Both the position numbers and the translations under genes were made by a program. Positions 1 to 8,422 of a stretch of DNA of 64,000 bases are shown one piece after another. The notes below the pieces were generated by a model. The model saw only the letters and a list, made by a program, of their open reading frames with translations, was not told where the DNA came from and made no database searches. Origin of the DNA: RPQJ01 sp963754535 (GTDB lineage Bacteria; Pseudomonadota; Gammaproteobacteria; Steroidobacterales; Steroidobacteraceae). Every line of letters begins with the position of its first letter. Within the stretch, counting starts at the first letter, position 1. The stretch lies in NCBI GenBank assembly GCA_963754535.1, contig CAVWGG010000004.1, positions 124,001 through 188,000 of the forward strand, read 5' to 3'.

Positions 1-2
1 GG

Positions 3-1130
3 GCGCGGGCCAAGCGCGTATCGACACCCATGATGGCGCTTCCGGGCCGCAGTTACATCCAGCCCGAGCCCAAGGGCGTCGTGCTGATCATCGCGCCGTG
101 GAATTATCCGTTGTCGATGGTGTGCGCGCCGCTGGTGGGTGCGATCGCCGGCGGCAACTGCGCGGTGCTGAAGCCCTCCGAGGTCACGACACATACGTCT
201 GCCGCGCTCGCCCGGCTCATACCACGCTACCTCGACAACGATGCGTTCGCGGTGATCGAAGGCGGCGTGGAGGAGACCACCGAGCTGCTCGAGAATCACT
301 ACGACCACATTCTCTACACGGGCAACGAGCGCGTGGCGCGCATCGTCATGACCGCGGCGGCGAAGCACCTCACGCCGGTGACGCTCGAACTCGGTGGCAA
401 GAGCCCGTGCCTGGTCGACAAGAGCGCCGACCTCGACGTCGCGGCATCGCGCATCGCGTGGGGCAAGTTCATCAACGCGGGGCAGACCTGCGTCGCGCCG
501 GACCACGTGCTGGTGCACAAGTCGGTGGCTGCGCAGTTCGCCGACATCCTGGCGACGAAGATCAAGGAGTTCTACGGCGAGGATCCAAGCCAGAGCCCGG
601 ACTACTGCCGCATCGCGAGCGAGCGCCATACGGCACGGTTCGCCAGGCTGCTCCAAGGCCAGCAGATCCACACGGGCGGGCAGGTGGACGTGGCGACGCG
701 TTACGTCGCCCCGACGATCGTGCTCGATCCGGATCCCGCATCCGAGCTGATGCAGGAAGAAATCTTCGGCCCGGTGCTGCCCATCATCACCGTCGATGAC
801 ATGCATCACGCGATCCAGTTCGTCGCCGACCGCCCGAAGCCGCTCGCGCTCTACCTCTTCACGAAGAGCGAGGCGCTGGAAGAGGCGGTGCTCGACAGGC
901 TGAGTGCCGGCAGCGTCTGCATCAACGACGCCGTGATTTTCATGGTCTCGCCGGAATTGCCGTTCGGCGGCATCGGCAACAGCGGCATGGGTCGTTACAC
1001 GGGCTGGTACGGCTTCGAGACGTTCAGTCACATGAAGCCGGTGATGAAGCGCAGCTTCCGCTTCGATGCGCCCCTGCGTTACCCGCCGTACACCGACGTC
1101 AAGCGCAAGATCATGGAACTGGTTCGCTGA
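3..1130 (+). CDS. Aldehyde dehydrogenase (class 3-like), 5' truncated by window edge
   Basis: NAD(P)+-dependent oxidation of an aldehyde to a carboxylic acid. The frame is already open at base 3 and reads straight into the ATG at 30, so that ATG is internal and the gene begins outside the window. About 375 residues remain of a family that is usually 450-500 long. Visible motifs are PWNYP in the nucleotide fold, ELGGKSP carrying the general-base Glu, NAGQTC with the catalytic Cys, EEIFGPVLP, and the C-terminal PFGGIGNSGMG. The short spacing and the GVVLIIAPWNYP context resemble class 3 enzymes such as coniferyl or fatty aldehyde dehydrogenases (family knowledge). The substrate cannot be read from the sequence and the neighbouring genes give no pathway. 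Confidence 0.93.
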   Translation, partial: ARAKRVSTPMMALPGRSYIQPEPKGVVLIIAPWNYPLSMVCAPLVGAIAGGNCAVLKPSEVTTHTSAALARLIPRYLDNDAFAVIEGGVEETTELLENHYDHILYTGNERVARIVMTAAAKHLTPVTLELGGKSPCLVDKSADLDVAASRIAWGKFINAGQTCVAPDHVLVHKSVAAQFADILATKIKEFYGEDPSQSPDYCRIASERHTARFARLLQGQQIHTGGQVDVATRYVAPTIVLDPDPASELMQEEIFGPVLPIITVDDMHHAIQFVADRPKPLALYLFTKSEALEEAVLDRLSAGSVCINDAVIFMVSPELPFGGIGNSGMGRYTGWYGFETFSHMKPVMKRSFRFDAPLRYPPYTDVKRKIMELVR

Positions 1131-1288
1131 GATCCGGCTTGGCTGCCCGCCAGGAAGGCGGTGGCTGGACCCGATCCAAGCGTCAGTCCGGCCGGCGATT
1201 GCGCGCCTGGCGCTGAATCTTCCCTCATGGGAGCGCGCCCGCACGCATTGATAAAATACGGCAGGTGACTCGCGATAGGAGATGCCTC

Positions 1289-1864
1289 ATGAAGACGATC
1301 AAAGGCGCATTCCCGTTCATAGCTGCGCTGCTGCTGGCAGCCGGGCCTGCCTTGGCCGACAAGTACAGCGACACGGTTAGCCTGTTCAAGAACGCCGGGC
1401 AGAGCGCGTCGTTCTTCGGCAACAGTTACGGCTACGCGGTGTTTCCGACGATCGGCAAGGCCGGTCTCGGAATCGGCGGCGCCCACGGCGAAGGCCGTGT
1501 CTACCAGCAGGGCAAGTACGTCGGCGACACGAAGATGACCCAGCTGAGCATCGGCTTCCAGGCCGGCGCAGAAGGCTTCAGCGAGATGATTTTCTTCCAG
1601 GACAAGCGTGCCTTCGACGAATTCACGTCCGGCAATTTCGAACTCGGCGCGAACGTCAGTGCAGTGGTGATCACCGCGGCCGCGTCGGGGACTGCCACCA
1701 CCACGGGCTCGACGGCAACGGCCAGCGGCGGCAAGAAGGACGCGAAGACTGCCGGCAAGTACGAGAAGGGCACGGCGATCTTCGTCATCTCGAAGGGCGG
1801 GCTCATGTACGAAGCCTCGGTCTCGGGGCAGAAGTTCTCGTACAAGCCGTTAGGCAAGCAGTAG
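1289..1864 (+). CDS. SYLF (YSC84-type) lipid-binding domain protein, secreted
   Basis: About 191 residues. I chose the ATG at 1289 because it follows an AGGAGA ribosome site and opens directly into a signal peptide (MKTIKGAFPF, hydrophobic LLLAAGPALA, then mature DKYSD). An upstream in-frame GTG would add eight residues and spoil the signal. The mature part has the SYLF pattern: YGYAVFPTIGKAGLGIGGAHG, then a glycine/alanine-rich strand region, and KGGLMYEASVSGQKFSY at the end. In characterised homologues SYLF domains bind phosphoinositides; in bacteria the role is unclear, and a periplasmic or outer-membrane location is inferred. A stretch rich in Ala, Thr and Ser (about residues 130-150) looks like a flexible insert. 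TTGATAAAAT just upstream (1249-1258) could serve as a -10 region. Confidence 0.85.
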   Translation: MKTIKGAFPFIAALLLAAGPALADKYSDTVSLFKNAGQSASFFGNSYGYAVFPTIGKAGLGIGGAHGEGRVYQQGKYVGDTKMTQLSIGFQAGAEGFSEMIFFQDKRAFDEFTSGNFELGANVSAVVITAAASGTATTTGSTATASGGKKDAKTAGKYEKGTAIFVISKGGLMYEASVSGQKFSYKPLGKQ

Positions 1865-1890
1865 TCGCACGGCGAATTGCAGCGATCGCG

Positions 1891-1918
1891 CACCCTGCGG
1901 CACTACTGCCGCGGGGTG
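1891..1918. terminator. Convergent hairpin between SYLF gene and cytochrome gene
   Basis: A 12-base stem (CACCCTGCGGCA pairing with TGCCGCGGGGTG, one G-T wobble) closes on a CTAC loop. It lies between two genes that converge here. There is no T-run on either side, so if it ends transcription it probably does so as a pause or mRNA 3'-end structure rather than a classic intrinsic terminator. Confidence 0.5.
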
Positions 1919-1925
1919 ATGCGGC

Positions 1926-2915
1926 TCAGGGTTCCAGCGATCCGGCATACGCCGCCACGGCGATCATGTCCTCGATGCCGAGATTTGCGACGACTGGCTG
2001 CATCGCGGCACCCGCCGGCGCGGCCCTCGTGCCTGCCCTGAACGACAACAGCTGGCGCAACAGGTAGCTCGGCGAGCGCCCGGCGAGCGGCGGGAAGGCG
2101 CCGCTGCCGCGCAAATCCGGACCATGGCAAGTGACGCAAGCGATCGTGGCGCCGTCCGCGCCCGTCGTCGTTGCCAGCGCCTTGCCGCGCGCGAGGCTGC
2201 CGACGGGCACGTAGGCCCGGTACGTCACGTTGGGGTCGCGCACCTCGTGCCGCCCGGAGTCGACAGGAACTTCGATCAGTCGAGCACCCAGCGGTTCGTC
2301 GCCCCCGCCCTCGATCGCGAAGTAGATGAAGCGCACTTCCTCGGTCCTGGGCACGCGCGCGGACTCGACGATTTCGACCTTGCGGCGCATCGGCAGTTGC
2401 GAGAAGTACGCCGCCGCCTCGGCAATCTCGGCTTCGGTCGCGCTTTCCGCAACCTGCTGCATCAGGCCCGAGGGGCGGTCCGGCCCCGTCCACGCGCGCT
2501 TGCGAAGGTGACTGCGCATGTCGGCAACCTGCGCCCGGATGTAGTCGGCCGACAATCCGGCGAGCGCGGCGTTCTCGGGCCGGCCCGTGCCGTCCGGCAG
2601 GTGACAGTAGGCGCAGGCGAGGGTGTCGGGCCGACGACCTCGCGCGACGATGTCCGGCATCGGCGAGTGACGTTCGGGGAACCAGTCGGGCGCTGCGAAG
2701 AAGTCCTGGAGCTGCGCCCGGGTGAATGCGACACGGCTCCCCGGCACGCGGAGCTGCACCACGTCGTCGTGCGTTACATCCGGCGGAGGTGGGTTCGTGT
2801 ACCCCGGAAACGCCCAGGCTGGAACCGCGAAGCCGGGTTCCGCCGTGTAGGCGGTCGAGGTCGCTGCTGCCATCAGCAGCAGCGTGCACAGGATCGACCG
2901 CGGACTTCTCAGCAC
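1926..2915 (-). CDS. Dihaem c-type cytochrome, exported
   Basis: 329 residues starting at a GTG preceded by a strong GGAGG site. It opens with a signal peptide (LCTLLLMAAATSTAYTA) and carries two haem-binding CxxCH motifs, CAYCH around residue 101 and CVTCH around residue 258, so two covalently bound haems are expected in the periplasm. Each motif sits in a cytochrome c class I-like half: the first has a GRPENAALAGLSADYI context, the second GPDLRGSGAFPPLAGRSP followed by YLLRQL. This two-domain layout matches the cytochrome c4/c553 families that pass electrons to oxidases or periplasmic dehydrogenases. It converges on the SYLF gene. The redox partner is not encoded next to it. Confidence 0.9.
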   Translation of the reverse strand: MLRSPRSILCTLLLMAAATSTAYTAEPGFAVPAWAFPGYTNPPPPDVTHDDVVQLRVPGSRVAFTRAQLQDFFAAPDWFPERHSPMPDIVARGRRPDTLACAYCHLPDGTGRPENAALAGLSADYIRAQVADMRSHLRKRAWTGPDRPSGLMQQVAESATEAEIAEAAAYFSQLPMRRKVEIVESARVPRTEEVRFIYFAIEGGGDEPLGARLIEVPVDSGRHEVRDPNVTYRAYVPVGSLARGKALATTTGADGATIACVTCHGPDLRGSGAFPPLAGRSPSYLLRQLLSFRAGTRAAPAGAAMQPVVANLGIEDMIAVAAYAGSLEP

Positions 2916-2996
2916 GACCCCTCCTGGTGGAATGTTGCAGACGCAGGGGCGACCCCTTGCGTCTCGCTGCCGGCGTGTGGTTCCGGGTCTCGACGT

Positions 2997-3608
2997 TCAG
3001 CGGTTCTTCGAGTGGTACTCCGCGTTCGGCATCATGTCGATGGCCGTTGCCACGCGATTCGTCATGTTGAAGAACGCCGCCACGGATGCGATGTCCCAGA
3101 TCGAGCGATCATCGAATCCGACGTCGCGCAGCGCGGCCCGGTCGGCTTCGAGGATGGCGTCGGGTGACACCGTCAACTTGTGCGCGAAGTCGAGCATCGC
3201 GCGCTGCCGCGGCGTCAGCACCGCCGCACGGTAGTTCATGATCAGCAGCTCGCCGAGCGCCGGATCGCCGGACAGTTCGCGCACCGCCTGCCCGTGCGCC
3301 ACCTGGCAGTAGTAGCAGCGGTTGGCCGACGACACGACCACGGCGATCATCTCCCGCTCGAGCTTGCTGAGCGGCGATTCGTCGAGCATCAGGTCGTTGT
3401 AGAACCCGCTGAACGCGCGCAGCTTCTTTTCGTTCCAGCTGTAGGCGGCGAGCACGTTCGGCAGGAAGCCGATCCTGTCGTCGCAGATGCCGAAGTACTT
3501 CTGCAGGTCGGGCGGCAGCGACTCCCGCGGCGGAACCGGCAGGTCGAGCGCCGTCACGTGCGGCGGCTGTGACGGGTAACGATCGGCCGGCGGTGGCTCG
3601 CTGCTCAT
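2997..3608 (-). CDS. AhpD-like / carboxymuconolactone decarboxylase family peroxidase-related protein
   Basis: 203 residues. The core has the AhpD active-site pattern CYYCQVAHG (around residue 100), in which the CxxC pair and following His support disulfide-linked peroxide reduction in studied members. Upstream is the typical REMIAVVVSSANRCYYC context and downstream LTPRQRAMLDFAHKLT. The C-terminal FDDRSIWDIASVAAFFNMTNRVA is the second helical half of the fold. The length fits the 'uncharacterized peroxidase-related enzyme' subgroup. It probably works in the cytosol in oxidant defence, but its reductant is unknown. It ends 81 bases upstream of the cytochrome start on the same strand and may be co-transcribed with it. 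Confidence 0.85.
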   Translation of the reverse strand: MSSEPPPADRYPSQPPHVTALDLPVPPRESLPPDLQKYFGICDDRIGFLPNVLAAYSWNEKKLRAFSGFYNDLMLDESPLSKLEREMIAVVVSSANRCYYCQVAHGQAVRELSGDPALGELLIMNYRAAVLTPRQRAMLDFAHKLTVSPDAILEADRAALRDVGFDDRSIWDIASVAAFFNMTNRVATAIDMMPNAEYHSKNR

Positions 3609-3638
3609 CGGGGTTCCTTGTCGTTGCGTGCAGGCAAT

Positions 3639-4067
3639 TTACTGGTCGACGCGGTCGACCGAGGCCTGTCCTGAAATGCGCGCGCGGATGTGGGCCCACG
3701 ACATGCCGATGCCGAGCAGCAGGCCGAGGCAGGTCAGCACCACCCAGGCCATCGTCGATTTGTCAGCCGTGGAGAGCCAGCCCTGCGTGACCATCCACCA
3801 GACGATCGCGGCAAACAACGCGAGCAGCAGTACGACGCCCACCGTGCCCATCGACGAGAACGTCGAACGGATGAAGAACAGCCAGGCGCCAAGCAGCAGG
3901 ATGCCGGCGATCACGACCACCGGCTGGATCGGCGTCAGGTTCTGCTGCAGCCAGTGGTAGTACGAATGCCCGCTTGGGTTGAAGGTCAGGAAGACGATCG
4001 CCAGTGAAAACGCCACGCGCATGACGATGCTGCCGATGTCGAATTCGTCGCTGTTCCCTTTCGCCAT
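3639..4067 (-). CDS. Small four-helix membrane protein (DUF6524-like)
   Basis: 142 residues from the ATG at 4067 (MAKGNSDEFDIGSIVMRVAF). A longer frame runs further upstream but without protein-like sequence, so the internal start is preferred. Four hydrophobic segments are visible: residues about 13-30, 48-65 (IAGILLLGAWLFFI), 73-92 (VVLLLALFAAIVWW) and 104-122 (WVVLTCLGLLLGIGMSW). The N-terminal FDIGSIVMR and the FNPSGHSYYHWL motif recall a conserved proteobacterial family of unknown function; the family name is from memory and not verified. The C-terminus is charged and cytoplasmic. It ends just before the AhpD-like gene on the same strand. No function is proposed. Confidence 0.75.
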   Translation of the reverse strand: MAKGNSDEFDIGSIVMRVAFSLAIVFLTFNPSGHSYYHWLQQNLTPIQPVVVIAGILLLGAWLFFIRSTFSSMGTVGVVLLLALFAAIVWWMVTQGWLSTADKSTMAWVVLTCLGLLLGIGMSWAHIRARISGQASVDRVDQ

Positions 4068-4123
4068 TTTTATCCAACCCTCTGTGATCGAAACGACACC
4101 CCTTGGGGCCGGCATCTTACTAA

Positions 4124-4148
4124 CCCCTGTCCCCCAATCCCTAACCCC
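4124..4148 (-). repeat. Degenerate G-quadruplex repeat (family G4-7)
   Basis: On the minus strand four G-runs (GGGG, GGG, GGGGG, GGGG) are separated by three-base loops TTA, ATT and ACA. This is the pattern of a compact G-quadruplex and a looser copy of the repeats at 11486, 11592 and 50220. It lies in the short region between the divergent membrane-protein and helicase genes, where it could affect either promoter. Confidence 0.55.
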
Positions 4149-4194
4149 TGGCACTGGATATCCATACAGCTGCTGCCTATAGTGACTGCCTGCC

Positions 4195-6285
4195 ATGCCC
4201 CTCTCGAGCACCGCCTTTGCCAAGCTGAACACCGCGCAACGGGACGCCGTCGCGCACGGTGAGCCGCGCGTGGGTGGCGGCCTGCTGGCATCACCGCTGC
4301 TGGTCATCGCCGGCGCCGGCACGGGCAAGACCAGCACGCTCGCGCACCGTGTGGCACGGCTGCTGCTCGCCGGCGTGCCGCCCGAGCGGATGCTGCTGCT
4401 CACGTTCACGCGCCGGGCCGCGCTCGAGATGACGCGCCGTGCGCAGAAAGTCATGGCGGAGGCGCTCGCAGCCCAGGCCGGTTCGACGTCGCGAGTTCCC
4501 GAGAACCTGCGACTGCCGTGGTCCGGCACGTTCCACTCGATCGGCAACCGCCTGATCCGCGAATACGCGCCGCGGCTCGGCCTCGATCCCGCCTTCAGCG
4601 TGCTCGACCGTGGCGATGCCGCCGATCTCATGGACGTCGTGCGCCACCGTCTCGGCTTTTCGAAGACCGTGAAGCGCTTCCCGCGCAAGGACACTTGCCT
4701 GGGGCTCTACTCGCATCGCGTGAACACGCAGCGCCCGCTGCGACACACGCTCGAGACGGCGTACCCGTGGTGCCTCGAGTGGGAGGAGCAGCTGACGGCG
4801 CTTTGCCGTGCATACGTCGAGGCGAAGCTCGAGCAGCAGGTGCTCGATTACGACGACCTGCTGCTCTACTGGCACGTCATGACGGCCGACCCGGCGCTGG
4901 CCGCCGAAATCGGCGCGCGTTTCGATCACGTGCTGGTCGACGAATACCAGGACACCAACGTCGTGCAGGCCGAGATCCTGCTGCGGATGAAGCCAGATGG
5001 CTCCGGCCTCACCGTGGTGGGCGACGACGCGCAGTCCATCTATTCGTTCCGTGCCGCCTCGATCGAGAACATCCTGCAGTTCCCGCAGCGCTTCACGCCG
5101 CCGGCGCGGATCGTCACGCTCGAGGAGAACTACCGCTCGACGCAACCGGTGCTCGACGTCGCCAACGCGCTGATGGCCGAGGGCGGCCGGCAATACCGCA
5201 AGCACCTGCACAGCGTGCGCGGCCCGGGCGCGTTGCCGCAATACGTGACGGTGCTCGACGAGCAGGCGCAGGCCACCTTCGTCGCCGACTGCGTGCTCGA
5301 AGCCCGTGAACGCGGAGTCGACCTGCGCCGGCAGGCCGTGCTGTTCCGCAATGCGGATCACAGCGACGTGCTCGAACTCGAGCTCATGCGGCGCAATATT
5401 CCGTACGTGAAATACGGCGGCCTCAAGTTCCTCGAGGCCGCGCACGTGAAGGACCTGCTTGCCGTGCTGCGCTGGGCCGATAACCCGCGCAACCGCATTG
5501 CGGCGTTCCGTGTGCTGCAATTGCTGCCCGGCATGGGTCCGGCCAATGCGCAGCGCGCGTGCGAGGCGTTCGAAGCCGCGGGCTTCTCGTGGCAGGCGCT
5601 GGCAGTGCATCCGGTGCCGGCGGCAACGCGGGAAACCTGGACACCGCTCACGACGTTGCTGCGCGACATCGGCGCCGAGAACGCGCCGTGGGAAGGGCAG
5701 GTCGCGCGCGTGCGCCAGTGGTACGAGCCGCAGCTCGAGCGTTTGTACGAGGCCGCCCACGCGCGGCGCGGCGATCTCGACCAGCTCGAGCGCCTGAGCC
5801 AGCAACACCTCACGCGTGAATCGTTCGTCACCGAACTCACGCTCGATCCACCGCAGGCCACGGGCGACCTCGCGGGTGATCCGCTGCTCGACGAGGACTA
5901 TCTCGTGCTGTCGACGGTGCACTCGTCGAAAGGCCAGGAATGGGAGTCGGTGCACGTGCTGAACGTCACCGATGGGACATTTCCTTCCGAGTTCGCGGCC
6001 GGCCGGGCCGAGCTATTGGAGGAAGAGCGGCGCCTGCTTTACGTGGCGATGACGCGGGCCCGCACCGAGTTGCGATTGATCGCCCCGGTGCGCTTCTACG
6101 TCACGCAACAGGCGAGCCTGGGCGACCGGTACGTGCACGGCGCGCGCAGTCGATTCCTGACCGAGTCGGTCATGCAGGGATTCCAGCGGGTGACCGCCGG
6201 GGAAACGAAGGAAGGATTCGGCGCACACAAGGCAGCCGCTGGCCCGCGCATTGACGTCGCGAACCGGTTGCGGGACATGTGGTAA
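4195..6285 (+). CDS. UvrD/Rep-family superfamily 1 DNA helicase
   Basis: 696 residues. ATP-driven 3'-5' unwinding of DNA is the expected activity. The SF1A motifs are present in order: Q-motif LNTAQRDAVAH, Walker A AGAGTGKT (residues 39-46), Ia LTFTRRAALEM, III-type TFHSIGNRLIREYAP, Walker B DEYQDTN, motif III VVGDDAQSIYSFRAA, motif IV LEENYRST, V LSTVHSSKGQEWESV and VI RLLYVAMTRAR. A large 2B insertion lies between. It is shorter than E. coli UvrD and lacks its C-terminal tail. Its sequence departs from true UvrD (for example VDEYQDTNVVQ and KYGGLKFLEAAHVKDLLA), so it may be a paralogue in repair or replication restart rather than the mismatch/NER helicase itself. It is followed by an 11-bp hairpin at 6286-6310. 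Confidence 0.93.
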   Translation: MPLSSTAFAKLNTAQRDAVAHGEPRVGGGLLASPLLVIAGAGTGKTSTLAHRVARLLLAGVPPERMLLLTFTRRAALEMTRRAQKVMAEALAAQAGSTSRVPENLRLPWSGTFHSIGNRLIREYAPRLGLDPAFSVLDRGDAADLMDVVRHRLGFSKTVKRFPRKDTCLGLYSHRVNTQRPLRHTLETAYPWCLEWEEQLTALCRAYVEAKLEQQVLDYDDLLLYWHVMTADPALAAEIGARFDHVLVDEYQDTNVVQAEILLRMKPDGSGLTVVGDDAQSIYSFRAASIENILQFPQRFTPPARIVTLEENYRSTQPVLDVANALMAEGGRQYRKHLHSVRGPGALPQYVTVLDEQAQATFVADCVLEARERGVDLRRQAVLFRNADHSDVLELELMRRNIPYVKYGGLKFLEAAHVKDLLAVLRWADNPRNRIAAFRVLQLLPGMGPANAQRACEAFEAAGFSWQALAVHPVPAATRETWTPLTTLLRDIGAENAPWEGQVARVRQWYEPQLERLYEAAHARRGDLDQLERLSQQHLTRESFVTELTLDPPQATGDLAGDPLLDEDYLVLSTVHSSKGQEWESVHVLNVTDGTFPSEFAAGRAELLEEERRLLYVAMTRARTELRLIAPVRFYVTQQASLGDRYVHGARSRFLTESVMQGFQRVTAGETKEGFGAHKAAAGPRIDVANRLRDMW

Positions 6286-6310
6286 GCAGGCGAATCGAAG
6301 ATTCGCCTGC
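6286..6310 (+). terminator. Hairpin directly after the helicase stop codon
   Basis: An 11-base perfect stem (GCAGGCGAATC with GATTCGCCTGC) closes on GAA and begins right after the TAA stop. No T-run follows, so termination is likely assisted or completed by the second hairpin at 6361-6390. Confidence 0.5.
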
Positions 6311-6360
6311 AGGCGCGCGATCCCGCCGCACCCTGGAGGGTGCTTCGAGCGCCAGGGAGA

Positions 6361-6390
6361 GAAGGCCGCAACCCGTAGGCTGCGGCCTTC
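6361..6390. terminator. Bidirectional hairpin between helicase and RRM genes
   Basis: A perfect 10-base stem (GAAGGCCGCA with TGCGGCCTTC) closes on a 10-base loop. It lies between two convergent genes, so it can serve both. The A/T-poor flanks lack a proper U-tract, making it a structural 3' end rather than a textbook intrinsic terminator. Confidence 0.55.
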
Positions 6391-6445
6391 GTCAGGCTTG
6401 CTGGTTCGGCCGGGACTGGGCTTCAGGCCTCAGTCCCGCACGGGG

Positions 6446-6832
6446 TTACCAGCGGCGCTGACCGCCGCCGCCACCGCCGCCGCCGTAGCCGCCGCCACCG
6501 CCGCCACCACCGCCGTAGCCGCCGCCACCGCCGCCCGGACGGCCACCGCCACCCGGACGACCGCCGCCACCGCCGCCGCCGCCGGTGCGGGGACGATCCT
6601 GCGCTTCATTGACGCGCAGGGGACGACCGCCCATGTTGAAGCCGTTGAGCGCCTGCATGGCGCGCTGGGCATCAGCCTGCGGCATTTCGACGAAGCCGAA
6701 GCCGCGCGGCCGGCCGGTCTCGCGGTCAGTCGGGAGGGCAACGGATTCGACGGTGCCGTGCTGGGCGAAAAGCTCGCGCACGTCAGGTTCCGTCGCTGTG
6801 AAAGGCAGGTTGCCCACGTAAATCTTGGTCAT
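6446..6832 (-). CDS. Glycine-rich RRM RNA-binding protein
   Basis: 128 residues. Residues 1-75 form one RNA recognition motif, with RNP2 IYVGNL near the start and RNP1 RGFGFVEM around residue 43, and the usual alpha-helical ALNGFNMGGRPLRV end. The tail from about residue 82 is almost pure glycine with a few Arg, Pro and Tyr (RPGGGG, GGYGGGG) and ends QRRW. Such RRM-plus-Gly proteins occur in several proteobacteria and in cyanobacteria, where some are cold-induced RNA chaperones. The mRNA target is unknown. The gene is monocistronic, preceded by a long region without genes and bounded downstream by a bidirectional hairpin. A long leader would fit post-transcriptional or cold regulation, but this is inference. 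Confidence 0.9.
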   Translation of the reverse strand: MTKIYVGNLPFTATEPDVRELFAQHGTVESVALPTDRETGRPRGFGFVEMPQADAQRAMQALNGFNMGGRPLRVNEAQDRPRTGGGGGGGGRPGGGGRPGGGGGGYGGGGGGGGGYGGGGGGGGQRRW

Positions 6833-7423
6833 TCGAACATCCTCAGAAGTAACACATCAAACCGGGACACAGGCGTCATTGCCTGGCCGGCACTACTCAA
6901 CACTCATTCAAACAGGGGCTCGCAGCCGTGAGTCATTCGTGTCGCCTGGCTGATCCAGCCGGCGCTCCAGCGACGGTTCCTGTCACCTGATCGAAGACGT
7001 TTCGGCTCGAAACTAGAGGCGCCGACTGGCGCTCTGCAAGACACGTACGGGCAACGATCGCGCCGCATGCTACCACACGCCCCCTGAAATCAAGCCCGGG
7101 CGGCACGGACGACCCGGGCGCACGTCCAGACCGGATCTTACGGCAGCAGGCCGGACCGGGGTGGAGAGGGGCAGTGAGCCCATGGGCAGGGTCGTCATGG
7201 AATGGTCGGCACCAGGCGAAGCGAAGGATTGAATCCTCGGAACTCGGCTCGTTATTCGAATGCGTCTCGGTGCCGTTTTCGCGCTGGGCGCTCGTTGGTC
7301 AAAAACTGACCAAGGCCGAATGTACTTGCAGTTTGGGGAGGCTGCAACCTAAATCGTTGATGCAGCGCAAAAAAATGCTGCCCGATGCCCCGGGATTGGC
7401 CGCGACGGGGAGGGGGTGGAGCG
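6833..7423. other. Long gene-poor stretch upstream of the RRM gene, with clustered hairpins
   Basis: No convincing protein gene lies here on either strand. The left part is the probable leader and promoter region of the RRM gene (minus strand). Between 7295 and 7381 three stem-loops follow each other: TTGGTCA/TGACCAA (7295-7313), TTGCAG/CTGCAA (7326-7347) and GCAGC/GCTGC around an A-run (7362-7381). This could be a small structured RNA or a termination region. Confidence 0.4.
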
Positions 7424-7606
7424 TCAGCGCTGGGCCCGGTCGATCCAGTACTCCAGGGTCCGGAGGTTGCTCCAGAACGACACGTCGTCGTTCCACAACT
7501 GGGCGAGGACGTCCGCCGAAACGGTATGGCCGGATGCCGATCCCGCCAGCAGGCGGGCGAAATCGAGCGGCGCGGCAGGCCGGGGGTCAAGGGTTTCTTC
7601 GAGCAT
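7424..7606 (-). CDS. Possible small hypothetical protein
   Basis: 60 residues if the ATG at 7606 is used; an upstream GTG at 7663 would give 79. The sequence is plausible protein, with an acidic, Trp-containing helix-like end (DVLAQLWNDDVSFWSNLRTL) and no low-complexity bias, unlike most accidental frames here. No ribosome-binding site is visible before the ATG. I recognise no family. It could equally be a chance frame in the stretch before the GDT1-type gene. Confidence 0.3.
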   Translation of the reverse strand: MLEETLDPRPAAPLDFARLLAGSASGHTVSADVLAQLWNDDVSFWSNLRTLEYWIDRAQR

Positions 7607-7803
7607 CGCGGGTGCACCATTGGCGTGTGACAGAGCGTCATTGCATCGCCGACCCATGAACACCCGATGAACTCGCCGTGAACATTCAATGACTTGCGAC
7701 GTGGGTTACGCAGCGCCCGGCACGCGAGCTGGTTGTCGATGCGCATGGCGGTGCCGTCCGGGCCAGTGCTAAGGTTTGCGGCTGCCCTCGACCGAGCCAC
7801 CCC

Positions 7804-8379
7804 ATGGAAGCCTTTCTCGTCTCGACCGGTGTCGTCGCACTCGCCGAGATCGGCGACAAGACACAGCTGCTCGCACTCGTGCTCGCGGCGAAGTTCCGCA
7901 AGCCGCTTCCCATCATCCTCGGCATCCTGGTCGCGACCGTGGTCAACCACGCGGTGGCCGGTGCGGCGGGTGCGTGGATCTCGGCGCTGGTCGGACCGAC
8001 GGCGATGCGCTGGATCCTCGGCCTGTCGTTCATCGCGATGGCGGCCTGGACGCTGGTGCCCGACAAGTACGACGACGATGAGAAGAAGGACGCCGCACCC
8101 CGATTCGGCGTGTTCGTCACCACGTTGATCGCGTTCTTCCTGCTCGAGATGGGCGACAAGACGCAAATCGCGACCGTGGCGCTGGCAGCGAAGTACAGCT
8201 CGCTGGTGGCGGTCGTCGCGGGCACGACGCTCGGCATGATGCTGGCGAACGTCCCGGCGGTGCTGCTCGGCGAAGTCGCCGCGAAGAAGCTGCCGATGCA
8301 CATCGTGCACCGGATCGCCGCCGCGATCTTCCTTGCGCTCGGCGTCTCCGTCCTGCTCGGGTTCGGCTCGCTCGGCTAA
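7804..8379 (+). CDS. TMEM165/GDT1 family (UPF0016) cation exporter, probable Mn2+ efflux
   Basis: 191 residues in two homologous halves, each starting with the family signature: EIGDKTQ at residues 15-21 and EMGDKTQ at about 115-121. These acidic motifs form the cation site in studied GDT1 and MneA proteins, which export Mn2+ (and Ca2+ in eukaryotes). Six hydrophobic helices are visible. A charged linker (DKYDDDEKKDAAPR) joins the halves and should be cytoplasmic. In many bacteria this gene is under a manganese riboswitch, but I could not find the conserved yybP-ykoY core in the 120 bases upstream. It converges on the pspC gene. Confidence 0.9.
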   Translation: MEAFLVSTGVVALAEIGDKTQLLALVLAAKFRKPLPIILGILVATVVNHAVAGAAGAWISALVGPTAMRWILGLSFIAMAAWTLVPDKYDDDEKKDAAPRFGVFVTTLIAFFLLEMGDKTQIATVALAAKYSSLVAVVAGTTLGMMLANVPAVLLGEVAAKKLPMHIVHRIAAAIFLALGVSVLLGFGSLG

Positions 8380-8422
8380 TCCCCGGTCCGACGCGCAGAG
8401 CGCGTCGCGCGCGGCACGTACG

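Noticed and set aside
4291..5955. 554-codon open frame antisense to the helicase
   Set aside because: Same reason: helicase motifs on the plus strand are complete and the antisense product has no recognisable domain.
7680..7803. Manganese riboswitch (yybP-ykoY) upstream of the GDT1-type gene
   Set aside because: The conserved core bases of that riboswitch could not be found in the upstream region.
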